Positions 17,216 to 26,052 of a stretch of 64,000 nt of DNA are shown here, one piece after another (the stretch's first letter is position 1; each line of letters opens with the position of its first letter). Position numbers and translations under genes: made by a program. The stretch is from positions 310,001 through 374,000 of the forward strand of contig JBCBSP010000001.1 of NCBI GenBank assembly GCA_039819095.1. The letters run 5' to 3'. This DNA comes from JBCBSP01 sp039819095. GTDB lineage: Bacteria > Pseudomonadota > Alphaproteobacteria > Caulobacterales > Maricaulaceae. The notes beneath the pieces are model-generated. The model was not told where the DNA came from and ran no database searches. It worked only from the letters and a program-made list of their open reading frames with translations.

Positions 17216-19297
17216 ATGCGCATTCTTATTACGGCCTGCGCCGCGTTATTCGCCATCGGACCGCTGGCTGCGGCTCAATCGAACGAGTCAGAGGCTGAAA
17301 CCAGCCCCGCGGCTGAAGCCGTGACATTCGATGCGCCGGTGGAGCTGGCGAGGCTTCCCTATGACCTGACACCCATGGTCTGCCCGTTCAAAAGCGATAT
17401 CGATTACAAGCCCGGCGCGATCGAATGCGGGCGCATTACCGTTCCTGAGAACCGCGAACGCGCCGATAGCCGCGCCATCCGGCTGCATTATGTGCGCATC
17501 GCCGCCTTTGGTGAGGATGAGAGCGCTCATCGCGCTGATCCGGTCATCTATCTGACCGGTGGCCCGGGCGTGGGCGTTGGGGGCTACGTGGCGCGGCTGA
17601 AAGACCATCCGGTGGCCGAGCACCGCGACCTCTACATCCTTGAGCAGCGCGGCATTGGCGATAGCGGCCAGTTCTGCCGCCGCTACGCCGACACGGCGCC
17701 GGAAATGGACTGGGCCGACAACCTGGAGACAAGGGAGCGGGCCTCCACAGCGCGCATGCTGGCCTGCTTTGACGAGGCCCGCGCCAATGGCGTCGATCTG
17801 AGCGGATACAACACGGTGGAGAATGCGCGCGACGTTCAAGCTTTACGCGAAGCACTTGGTTTTGAGAGCTGGAATATATGGGGTATTTCCTACGGCTCTC
17901 ATCTCGGCCAGATGCTGTTGAATGTCGATCCGCAAGGCATTCGCGCCATCGTGCTCGACGCCATCGTGCCCAACGACCTTGTCGGGTTGATGGATATTCA
18001 CCGCATCTTCGATCAGGTATTCGAAAACTATCTATCCACCTGCGATGACTCGGCTGCGTGCGAGGATCTTGAAGCGCGTTTCTTCGCCGCGATTGAGTCT
18101 CTGCAGGATGACCCGGTCATCGTGGAGGTTCATGATACCGAGCGTTTTCCGCGCGGCGAATTCTGGGTTCCGCCCATGGTGCTGGGTTATCTGCCCTTCA
18201 TGATGGCATACGAGCAGGATGAGCACCCCGCCGCGCCTGCGGTGATGTCAGCCCTGGCCGACGCGGTTCTTGAGCGCGACGAGACCGTGCTGAAGGGCCT
18301 GGGCGCAGCAATGTCCTCAGACGACGCCGACGGCTTCACGGTCGCCCAAGGCATGTCTGACGCCATTCGCTGCAATGACGGGTATACGGCTGAAGCGGCA
18401 AGAGCGATTGAAGCGGACCTGGCCGCCTATCCGCACCTGGCCGGCCTGATCTCAACGACGCAGACCGCCCGCGAAGCCGCTCAGGCCTGCGTCGAGGCCG
18501 GGCTCGCGCCGCGTGATCGAGCAGACTATGCCATTCCGCAGACGGAACGCCCGACGCTCGTCGTCAACGGTGCCTGGGACCCGGTCACCCCGCCATGGCT
18601 GGCGGAGCGGGTCGCCAATGAAATTCCGGGCGCTCGCTATATCGAAACACCCTATGCCGGACATGGCCCCACCCGCTCCATGGCTGAGTGCGGCGGTGCA
18701 GTGATGACCGCTTTTTTCGACAACCCCGATGTTGATGCGCTCAACGCCGAGTGTCTGGAGGAAGGCGTTGAACCGCCGGTCTATCTGGATCTCATGACAA
18801 CAACCGCGCCGCTCAAGGCCATGACCAAGCTGGAGAGAGGCCCTGAAGACATGCTGCCATCCGCCGGGTGGCTCGCTGCATCAATCCTGCCGCTTCTGCT
18901 GGCGATCATCATGCTTCCGCTCGGCTGGATCGGGCGCGTAATTGATCGCACGCCGGCCATGGAGCTGGCGGCTGAAACCGGGGGCGCGCGCCTCTTCGGC
19001 TTCCTCGCCGCGCTGACCGGCGCGGCTGGACTGACCGCGATCGGATATGGCGCCTATGCAGCCTCTGAGGTTTCGATGGTCGCCCTGATCGCCGGGTTTG
19101 CAGCGCCGGCTGGCCTCGGCGGCTGGCTGATCCTCGCCAGCGGCGCGCTCGGAGCGATTACGCTCATCGCCATCGTGCGGGCTGCGTTCGGAGAAACCCG
19201 CGTCAGAATCGGCACGCTGCTCGGCCTCTTCATCATCGGGGCGGCTGCGCTATCGCTTGCGGGGTTTGCCTTCACCTGGGATCTGACGCCGTTCTGA
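17216..19297 (+). CDS. S33-type exported peptidase/hydrolase with C-terminal membrane domain
   Basis: This 693-residue protein has a signal peptide (to about residue 20) and a long alpha/beta hydrolase domain of the tripeptidyl aminopeptidase type. Landmarks are YLTGGPGVGVGG (oxyanion region), LEQRGIGDSG, the elbow WGISYGSHLG (Ser 225), Asp in NGAWDPVTPP and His in YAGHGPT. Unlike usual family members of about 500 residues, it continues into a C-terminal segment (about 545-693) with four hydrophobic helices. It would be a periplasm-facing, membrane-anchored enzyme that releases peptides or small acyl groups. GGGAAGG precedes the ATG. Confidence 0.85.
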   Translation: MRILITACAALFAIGPLAAAQSNESEAETSPAAEAVTFDAPVELARLPYDLTPMVCPFKSDIDYKPGAIECGRITVPENRERADSRAIRLHYVRIAAFGEDESAHRADPVIYLTGGPGVGVGGYVARLKDHPVAEHRDLYILEQRGIGDSGQFCRRYADTAPEMDWADNLETRERASTARMLACFDEARANGVDLSGYNTVENARDVQALREALGFESWNIWGISYGSHLGQMLLNVDPQGIRAIVLDAIVPNDLVGLMDIHRIFDQVFENYLSTCDDSAACEDLEARFFAAIESLQDDPVIVEVHDTERFPRGEFWVPPMVLGYLPFMMAYEQDEHPAAPAVMSALADAVLERDETVLKGLGAAMSSDDADGFTVAQGMSDAIRCNDGYTAEAARAIEADLAAYPHLAGLISTTQTAREAAQACVEAGLAPRDRADYAIPQTERPTLVVNGAWDPVTPPWLAERVANEIPGARYIETPYAGHGPTRSMAECGGAVMTAFFDNPDVDALNAECLEEGVEPPVYLDLMTTTAPLKAMTKLERGPEDMLPSAGWLAASILPLLLAIIMLPLGWIGRVIDRTPAMELAAETGGARLFGFLAALTGAAGLTAIGYGAYAASEVSMVALIAGFAAPAGLGGWLILASGALGAITLIAIVRAAFGETRVRIGTLLGLFIIGAAALSLAGFAFTWDLTPF

Positions 19298-19313
19298 TCC
19301 GCGGCGAGCGGCC

Positions 19314-20663
19314 TTAGATCCGCTGCAGGCCGAGGAGGATCGCCTGGTATTCGCGGATGCGGGCCACGTAGTGCACCGGTTCGCGACCGCGCGCATAGCC
19401 GTGTCGTGTCTGAGTGTAGTAGCGGCGCTGACTTAAGAGAGGCAGCACCTGTTCCAGATCGGTCCAGGCGTTTTTGTCCAGCCCCTGCCGCTCGGCGAGC
19501 GCGCGAGCGTCATAAATATGACCCATGCCGACATTGTAAGCGGCCAGCGCGAACCAGAGCCGGTCATCGCCGGTCACGCCATCGGGCAGGCGCTCATAAA
19601 GCTCAGCCAGGTAAGCCGCCCCGCCCATCACGCTCTCCTCGGGGTCGAGACGGTCCTCAACGCCGACACGGCGCGCGGTGGACCGTGTCAGCATCATCAG
19701 CCCGCGCACGCCTGTGGCGCTGCGCGCATCCGGCTCCCAGTGGGATTCCTGATAGGATTGCGCCGCCAGCAGCGTCCAGTCGAACCCGTAATCGTCCGCC
19801 GCTCGCTGGAAAAGGCGGCGATAGGCTGGAAGGCGTTCCTGCGCGCGGCGAATGAAGCTCGCGACCTCAACATAGTCGAAATCCTGGAAGCGCCCGTAAT
19901 AGCGCTCGTCGAGCTCATCCAGAACCTCCGTGTCGTGCAGGTCGACAAACCAGTCTTCCAGCACGGCATCAAGCCCTTCAATCCCAGGCGCCAGCACCCA
20001 GGCCAGCGGCTCGTCCTCGGTCAGCTCAAACGCGGTCACAAGTTCGGGAAAGCGCCGGCGCGCGGTCGCCACGATGTTGGAATCAGCCACCGTGCAGTCG
20101 ATCTGTCGCTGCTGAACCTGCTCCAGCAGGGCAAGAGCGTTGGGCGCGGCGCGCTCGCGCCAGACAACGCCTTCGTCTTCAGCGGCCATGCGCCGCAGCG
20201 TTTCCACATAGCTGGACCCGGCCACCACGACGATATCGAGCCCGGCCATCTCTTGGGGCGCATCGGGGATGCGTCCGCCGCGCCGACATACCAGCTCCTG
20301 GCGCACATTCTTGTAGGCCGGCGCGAAGTCATACCGCTGAGCGCGAGCCGGCGTGTGCGTGATGCCACCGGACGCGATATCGCCCTCACCGGCTTCGATC
20401 GCTCGCAGCAGAGCCGCCACATTCGGTTCAACCTGATAGTCGATCTCCACGCCCAGGCTGGCGGCGAAGCGAGCCAGAAGATCCGCCTCATAGCCGGACG
20501 GTTCGCCTTCAATGGTGAAATACGTTGTCGGGCCTTCCAGGACGAGCACGCGCAGCTCGCCGCTCTCGCGGATCGTGTCGATCGTGCGCGGCGGCTCAGC
20601 CTGTCCGCACGCCGCCAGAAATCCGACAGCGACACAGCAGGAAGCGAGGAGCGACAATCTCAT
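19314..20663 (-). CDS. mltF: MltF-like membrane-bound lytic murein transglycosylase
   Basis: This 449-residue lipoprotein has a signal peptide ending in the lipobox LAAC (Cys 19). A periplasmic solute-binding-type domain follows (about 30-260; YFTIEGEPSGYEADLLARFA, GGITHTPARAQRYDF), then a C-terminal SLT domain with the catalytic Glu in AAQSYQESHWEPDA, GLMMLT and AYNVGMGH. Such enzymes cleave peptidoglycan to 1,6-anhydro products at the outer membrane. Start 20663 is chosen because the lipoprotein signal begins there; a TTG 30 bases upstream is possible. It follows a DUF547 gene by about 30 bases. Confidence 0.9.
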   Translation of the reverse strand: MRLSLLASCCVAVGFLAACGQAEPPRTIDTIRESGELRVLVLEGPTTYFTIEGEPSGYEADLLARFAASLGVEIDYQVEPNVAALLRAIEAGEGDIASGGITHTPARAQRYDFAPAYKNVRQELVCRRGGRIPDAPQEMAGLDIVVVAGSSYVETLRRMAAEDEGVVWRERAAPNALALLEQVQQRQIDCTVADSNIVATARRRFPELVTAFELTEDEPLAWVLAPGIEGLDAVLEDWFVDLHDTEVLDELDERYYGRFQDFDYVEVASFIRRAQERLPAYRRLFQRAADDYGFDWTLLAAQSYQESHWEPDARSATGVRGLMMLTRSTARRVGVEDRLDPEESVMGGAAYLAELYERLPDGVTGDDRLWFALAAYNVGMGHIYDARALAERQGLDKNAWTDLEQVLPLLSQRRYYTQTRHGYARGREPVHYVARIREYQAILLGLQRI

Positions 20664-20696
20664 GGTCGGCAGGTTAACAAGCTGAAGCGCCAAGCG

Positions 20697-21458
20697 CTAT
20701 TCGGTTTGATTGAGCGCCCAGTCATACGCATGACCGGCGATGTCCCGGTTCGCGTTGATCGCGGCGGCCAGCTCCGGCTCGGCATAGGCGAGGACATGCG
20801 CGATCACGCCAGCCTCGCTATCGCCGAAGTCTTCGCGGAACCAGCGGTATATGCGTGAAACGACAAGTCCGCGTTCGGTCACGGTGACGCCGCGTGGATG
20901 GTTCACATAGGCGCGCGCGGCGCGATCCAGTCGTTCAGCGAGACCTTCACCGCGCCAGGCCGTCGGCTCCAGATTCGGGCACCCGATGGAGGCGCAATTG
21001 ACGGCATAGTGGACAAGCGCAGCCTCAAAGCGCGGCCGCATGACGCCATGCTCGATATCATCCAGCGAGAATGCCTCGCCTTCCACCGTGACGCGGCTCA
21101 CGCCCCAGGGGCCGATGGACCAGGGCCGCGGACGGATCTGGCGGATGGAACGTTCCGGCGCCTCGTCAAGGATCACCTTGATCGTCACCGCATTGTAGAG
21201 ATTGGCCCAGTAGGCGAAGGCATCATCGGGCGCCATTGCTGACGGAGCGGCGACTTCCAGCGCGCGGATATACGCCTCCAGCGTCTCGCGATCTTCAGCA
21301 GTGTCGCGCCAAAGCGCATAGTCGACCCGGTTCACGCCATCAGGATGAGGGCTGACATAGCGTTGAAGGAGCTCATCCCAAGGCGCGTGCAGATCGGTCT
21401 CAGCCGCCGCAGCGAACGGCGCGGTGAGAAGCGCGATCAAAGCGAAAACGAGGCGCAT
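20697..21458 (-). CDS. Exported DUF547 family protein
   Basis: This 253-residue protein has a signal peptide (MRLVFALIALLTAPFAAAAE) and a DUF547 domain: DDAFAYWANLYNAVTIKVIL, FSLDDIEHGVMRPRF, VHYAVNCASIGCPNL, and VSRIYRWFREDFGD near the end. The Asn, His and Cys of these motifs resemble a papain-like arrangement, but no activity is established for the family. Start 21458 has GGAG upstream. It is divergent from a hydrolase gene, and the mltF-like gene follows about 30 bases downstream, so both may serve the cell envelope. Confidence 0.85.
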   Translation of the reverse strand: MRLVFALIALLTAPFAAAAETDLHAPWDELLQRYVSPHPDGVNRVDYALWRDTAEDRETLEAYIRALEVAAPSAMAPDDAFAYWANLYNAVTIKVILDEAPERSIRQIRPRPWSIGPWGVSRVTVEGEAFSLDDIEHGVMRPRFEAALVHYAVNCASIGCPNLEPTAWRGEGLAERLDRAARAYVNHPRGVTVTERGLVVSRIYRWFREDFGDSEAGVIAHVLAYAEPELAAAINANRDIAGHAYDWALNQTE

Positions 21459-21556
21459 ACGGGTCTCCAAGGACGATGAGCTTGCCTTCAAGATTAGCGC
21501 TGCTAGCTCTCACGGCCATCACACGCTTTCGTCAGCCGCCCTTTGCGAGCCCCCCT

Positions 21557-22435
21557 ATGACCGCCGAACGCATCACGCTGAAACTCGATGACGGTCAAAT
21601 GGCGGGCTGGCGTTGGGCGCGAGCGGGCGCGCCGCGGCTACTATTCGCGCACGCCAACGGCTTCAACGCTTACACCTATCGACAGATGTTTGACGCACTC
21701 TCAGCCATGCGTGATGTCGAAATCATCGCTATTGATCTTCGCGGGCATGGCCGCACCACCCTGCCAGCCGATCCAGCGACCATGACCGGATGGCAGGTCT
21801 ATGCCGATGATCTGACAAAGGTGATCGACCAGCTTGGGGACCCGCCCTTAACGCTCGCCGGGCATTCGTTGGGCGGAGCCAGCCTGATCCTCGCCGCCGC
21901 CCGCCTGGATGCGCCGCTCAACGTGCTGGCGATTGATCCGGTTCTACTGCCGGCGGTCGTCTACGCCATCGCGCGCTCACCGCTCCATCCCATCATGCGC
22001 GAGCGTCTGAGCCTGGTCCGTCAGGCGCGCAGCCGCCGCGATCGCTGGAGCTCGCGCGAGGCGGTTCTTAGCGCCTACAGCGCCAAGTCGATGTTCTCAG
22101 TTTGGGCTGACAAAGTGCTTGAGGATTATCTTCAAGATGGTTTGATTGAAAGTGAAAGTGGTGTTCGCCTTGCCTGCTCCCCCGATTGGGAGGCGGCGAA
22201 TTTCGGCGAGCAGACCCATCACATGTGGCGCGCAGTCGAGACGGTCGGTTCCAGGCTTCATGTGCTGAAGGCCGGGCGCGGCTCCACAGTGATGCGCCCG
22301 GGAAAGCTTCGCCGAAGTGGAGCACTGCTCGACATCTGGCCTCAGGACGGTCACTTGCTTGCGATGGAGAAACCTGAAGCTGCAGCGCGCTGGATAAGCA
22401 GCAAGCTCGACACGCTCGACGCCCCGCCCGCCTGA
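21557..22435 (+). CDS. Alpha/beta hydrolase
   Basis: This 292-residue hydrolase has LLFAHANGFNAYTY (oxyanion region), IDLRGHGRTTLP, the elbow LAGHSLGGASL and the catalytic His in WPQDGHLLAMEKP. The start is uncertain. ATG 21557 gives the usual family N-terminus (MTAERITLKLDDGQ) but has no clear ribosome site. An in-frame ATG at 21476, with AAGGA only 2 bases upstream, would add 27 residues and overlap the promoter region of the divergent DUF547 gene. The substrate is not identifiable. The enoyl-CoA hydratase gene follows after about 55 bases. Confidence 0.8.
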   Translation: MTAERITLKLDDGQMAGWRWARAGAPRLLFAHANGFNAYTYRQMFDALSAMRDVEIIAIDLRGHGRTTLPADPATMTGWQVYADDLTKVIDQLGDPPLTLAGHSLGGASLILAAARLDAPLNVLAIDPVLLPAVVYAIARSPLHPIMRERLSLVRQARSRRDRWSSREAVLSAYSAKSMFSVWADKVLEDYLQDGLIESESGVRLACSPDWEAANFGEQTHHMWRAVETVGSRLHVLKAGRGSTVMRPGKLRRSGALLDIWPQDGHLLAMEKPEAAARWISSKLDTLDAPPA

Positions 22436-22489
22436 CTTGATAAGAGCCGCGTTTCGCGTTCGCATGTGGCGACAAGCCGGAGACATGCG

Positions 22490-23254
22490 ATGAGCCTCAC
22501 CTATGAGCCAGACGGCGCAATCGCCGTCATCACGCTGAACCGTCCAGAACGACGCAACGCGGTAGACCGCGCGACAGCCGAAGCGCTGGTTGAAGCGTTC
22601 CAGCGCTTTGAAGGCGATGCGACCGCTTCCGTGGCCATCCTCACCGGCGCCGGCGGCGCGTTCTGCGCGGGCGCGGATCTCAAAGCCATGGCCGAGGGCG
22701 CGCCGCCGAACCGTGTTGAGGAATATGGTGACGGCCCGATGGGCCCGACGCGTATGATGCTGTCAAAACCGGTGATTGCGGCGATCGAAGGCCCGGCCGT
22801 CGCCGGCGGGCTGGAGCTGGCGATCTGGTGCGATCTGCGCGTGGCGGCCGAATCCGCCGTGTTTGGCGTCTATTGCCGGCGCTTTGGCGTGCCGCTGATC
22901 GATGGCGGCACGATCCGCCTGCCCCGGCTGATCGGTCAGTCCCGTGCGATGGACATGATCCTCACCGGGCGTGCGGTCAACGCTGACGAAGCCTTCCAGA
23001 TGGGCCTCGCCAACCGGGTGTGCGCCGACGGCCAAGCGCTGGACACCGCAAAGGCGCTGGCGCTTCAGATCGCCGCCTTCCCGCAAACCTGCATGCGCAA
23101 TGACCGCCGTTCCGCACTGAGCCAGTGGGCGCTCGACGAGCAGGCAGCCCTGCGCGCCGAGACCCGGCTGGGGCTTCAGACGCTGGCCAGCGGAGAGACC
23201 GAGGACGGCGCGCGCCGCTTTAGCGACAGGCAAGGCCGCCACGGCGCCTTCTGA
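22490..23254 (+). CDS. Enoyl-CoA hydratase/isomerase (crotonase) family protein
   Basis: This 254-residue crotonase-fold protein has ITLNRPERRNAVD, the oxyanion-hole segment GAGGAFCAGADLKAM, and AIEGPAVAGGLELAIWCDLRVA. The CRRFGVPLIDGGTIRLPRLIG segment carries an Asp, rather than the second canonical hydratase Glu, near the active site. It would therefore act on an acyl-CoA, but hydratase, isomerase or hydrolase activity cannot be decided. Start 22490 has CGGAGA upstream. It is on the same strand as the preceding hydrolase, and both could share one transcript. Confidence 0.88.
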   Translation: MSLTYEPDGAIAVITLNRPERRNAVDRATAEALVEAFQRFEGDATASVAILTGAGGAFCAGADLKAMAEGAPPNRVEEYGDGPMGPTRMMLSKPVIAAIEGPAVAGGLELAIWCDLRVAAESAVFGVYCRRFGVPLIDGGTIRLPRLIGQSRAMDMILTGRAVNADEAFQMGLANRVCADGQALDTAKALALQIAAFPQTCMRNDRRSALSQWALDEQAALRAETRLGLQTLASGETEDGARRFSDRQGRHGAF

Positions 23255-23272
23255 CGCCGCAGCGGCTTCGCT

Positions 23273-25879
23273 TCATTGCTCGACGTAATCGCCGCGCGGA
23301 CGATCGATCAATCCGGACAGGAAGATCGCGTTCATCAAGAGCCGTTCGGTACCCGGATACATGCCCCGGAAAACCGGATTATCCGCCATGAGGATGACCC
23401 CGCCTGAGCCCATGCGTTCGGCCAAGAGCGCCGGCGTCCCCGCGATCTCGCTCACCCGGCGATCCGACGCGTAGCCGGACAGCAGCGGCGCATCCGTGTA
23501 GCGAACAACCTCCGCATACGGGTTAGCGTCCGGGGCGATCAGGGTGAAGGTCGCATTGCGATGCAGGGTGATGTCCCGATCCGCATAACCGAAGCCGAGC
23601 GGATGGGTGATGTCGAGATCGCCGGCGAACTGCGCCCCGCCGATAAAGTGCTCAGCATCGCGCAGCCGCATCTGCTCGAAGTCGAAGCGGGCGCGCTCGC
23701 CCTCTTCGCCATTCTCGCCCTCTTCGCCATTTTCCTCGTCACCCTCACCACCGCGCTGAAGAATCGCCCGCTGCGCCCAGCGCGCGCCCTCGGTATGCGC
23801 AATCAGCGTGCCGCCTCGCCGAATCCAGCCTGTGACGGCCTCGGTCGCCGCTTCGCTGAGCGCGGCATTGCCGCCAACGAGGATGATGTGCGTGTAGTCA
23901 TCCAGATCGAGACGGGTCAGATCCTCTTTCTCGCGCATGGTGACGGGCATGCGCATGCGATAATCGAGCGTCCACCAGACTTCGCCGGCGTCATAGCGCG
24001 AAAGCCCGCCATCAAAGATGAGCAGGACTTTGGGGGCGCGCAGCGCATCGAACACATTCCAGGCGCCGAGATCGCGCCCGGCCTCAGGCGTCATGCCGCT
24101 CGACACCGCATGAATGGCGATGCCGGCGTCCTGGGACGCTTCGCGCATGATGGCGTGGATGTCGCCATGATCGGCGGCCTGACCCTGCAGCGGCACAAAG
24201 ACCGAACCGCGGCTCATCTCAACGACGCCGGACGCGGTGTTCACCGAGAACGGCTCTTTCGAAGCGCGCGCCAGGAGGCCGTTGGACAGGATGTGACCGA
24301 GCGCGCGCGGCGCATATGTGTCGCTCCAGTTGAACACATAGCCATAGGCCGCTTGCGCCGGAGCGGGGGCGGCTTGGCGCGTTCCTTCGGCCAGATCTCC
24401 GAGCAGGGCCGGCGCGAAGCTGCCCGACAGGGCGGCGTGTTCCAGATCGAAAGTCAGCGGCAGCGTCCAGCCGGAGACATCGTAGAAGATATTCTCTTCA
24501 AACTCGGTGACCCGATCGAAAATCCCGCGGATCATGCGGTGCTGATCCTGCGCCAGCGGCACGACATAGCTCTGCCCGGCGTTGAAGCGCTGACCGGAGA
24601 CGGTCACATCGCGCGCCAGCTCATGGACATCAATATCGTGCAGACGCAGGAGGCGCACGAAGCGGTCTGCGCGCGCCGGGTCGCCCTCAGCGCCGAAGAC
24701 ATAGCCGCGACGCCGGTCCTGCCCGCCGAGCCGCTGCGCGCTGGCGAAGAATTCGCGCTGGTATGCGATCAGCTCGTCTTTCAGCTCAACCGAGCCCTGC
24801 ACCGTCGTCAGCGCGGTGCGGAACTGAGTACGCACATTGTCGGCGTGTTCCACCAGCCCGCGCTCGGTCTGGATCTTCCCGCCGCGCGCCGCGCCGGCTT
24901 CAAACAGTATACCGATCGAACCATTAACCTGCGGGAAGGTTGAGCCCTTGCCGATATAGAAATTGTCGAAGACTTCCTCAGTGGCGAAGAGGCGCGCTTC
25001 TGAATCCATGAAGGCGATATGCCGCTCCGCAATGCCCATGGCGAGCTCGCGTGAACGCGCCGGGATCAACGGGTTCAGCCGGTTCGGCTCGCCCGGGTGG
25101 AAGTAGTAAGGCGAGTTCGACCCCATCTCGTGATAATCGGCCGAGACATGCGGCTTCCAGCGGTGCCAGTTGGACACCCAGGCTTGGCTTTCCGGCTGCG
25201 TGGCCGGCAGCCACTGACGGTTCAGGTCGAGCCAGTAGTGATTGGTGCGCGCCTCGATCCACATATTATGCGCCTCATGCGCGGGATCGGTGACGTCGGT
25301 ATAGCTGGAGAAGGTCTCCACATGGTCGATCCGGCGCGCATGCCCGTCCGGGTTCAACACTACGGCGGCCAGGATCACCGTCTCTTCCAGCGTTTGCGCT
25401 ACAGCGGATTGTTCAGCCGCAGCGAAGTGGTAGAGGAAGGGAATGGCGGCATCCATCGACGAGCTTTCCGCGCCATGGACGCCGAAATTGATCCAGACCA
25501 CCGCCGGAGCGGCGTCCGCGCCCGCATCACCGAGCCGGCGCGCCAGATGCGCCTGGCGCACCACATCGATGTCGGCGAGATTTTCCGGCGACGCGATTGT
25601 GAAGAGCAGGATCGGACGGCGTTCGTGCGAATAGCCGATCGTCTCGACCGAGATCCGGTCGGACGCGTCCGCCAGGTCCCGCAGATACGCGATCATGTCG
25701 CCATAGCGCACCGGCCTGTCGCCGACCTCATAGCCAAAAGCGGCTTCCGGAGTCTCGATCGCGCTGTCATACGCGACGCCGTCCAGCATGAAGTAGGAGA
25801 TCGGCTCAGCGCTCGCGCCCGGCGCAAAAGGAACCATAGCGGCGAGCGCCAGTAGCGGCGCGGCGAAACGTCGAAGCAT
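23273..25879 (-). CDS. Exported M14-family zinc carboxypeptidase-like protein
   Basis: This 868-residue protein has a signal peptide (to about residue 24) and an M14 peptidase domain. The zinc motif HGAE (His 135, Glu 138) lies in NFGVHGAESSSMD, with YWLDLNRQW (substrate Asn-Arg), the third ligand in SADYHEMGSN (His 250) and the ILFEAGAARGG region holding the general-base Glu. The C-terminal half contains a GATase-like segment (ILVGGNAALSEAATEAVTGW) and an acidic low-complexity insert encoded by an 18-base tandem repeat. It is probably periplasmic and peptide-degrading, much longer than classic carboxypeptidases. Confidence 0.9.
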   Translation of the reverse strand: MLRRFAAPLLALAAMVPFAPGASAEPISYFMLDGVAYDSAIETPEAAFGYEVGDRPVRYGDMIAYLRDLADASDRISVETIGYSHERRPILLFTIASPENLADIDVVRQAHLARRLGDAGADAAPAVVWINFGVHGAESSSMDAAIPFLYHFAAAEQSAVAQTLEETVILAAVVLNPDGHARRIDHVETFSSYTDVTDPAHEAHNMWIEARTNHYWLDLNRQWLPATQPESQAWVSNWHRWKPHVSADYHEMGSNSPYYFHPGEPNRLNPLIPARSRELAMGIAERHIAFMDSEARLFATEEVFDNFYIGKGSTFPQVNGSIGILFEAGAARGGKIQTERGLVEHADNVRTQFRTALTTVQGSVELKDELIAYQREFFASAQRLGGQDRRRGYVFGAEGDPARADRFVRLLRLHDIDVHELARDVTVSGQRFNAGQSYVVPLAQDQHRMIRGIFDRVTEFEENIFYDVSGWTLPLTFDLEHAALSGSFAPALLGDLAEGTRQAAPAPAQAAYGYVFNWSDTYAPRALGHILSNGLLARASKEPFSVNTASGVVEMSRGSVFVPLQGQAADHGDIHAIMREASQDAGIAIHAVSSGMTPEAGRDLGAWNVFDALRAPKVLLIFDGGLSRYDAGEVWWTLDYRMRMPVTMREKEDLTRLDLDDYTHIILVGGNAALSEAATEAVTGWIRRGGTLIAHTEGARWAQRAILQRGGEGDEENGEEGENGEEGERARFDFEQMRLRDAEHFIGGAQFAGDLDITHPLGFGYADRDITLHRNATFTLIAPDANPYAEVVRYTDAPLLSGYASDRRVSEIAGTPALLAERMGSGGVILMADNPVFRGMYPGTERLLMNAIFLSGLIDRPRGDYVEQ
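23696..23731 (-). repeat. 18-base tandem repeat inside the M14 peptidase gene
   Basis: Two perfect adjacent copies of CTCGCCCTCTTCGCCATT (plus strand) encode the repeated acidic hexapeptide unit NGEEGE in the M14 peptidase linker. The in-frame 18-base unit could expand or contract by slippage without breaking the gene. Confidence 0.9.
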
Positions 25880-26052
25880 GAAAGAACTCCCCAGGAGACA
25901 GCTATTGGGTCGGCTTTTTGAGCGTGCGCCGGAAATCTAGGGCGCCGCTTCAATGAGCGCCAGCGCTAGCCACCGCGCGCGAGCGCGGGTATGAGGGCCG
26001 CGACTTCGCCAAGCCTCGCTTACACCCCCTGCCCGCTCAAGGACGATCCGTC

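Noticed and set aside
23696..23731. Short tandem repeat as a possible CRISPR or satellite
   Set aside because: Only two units, no spacers, and it is in-frame coding for an acidic linker.
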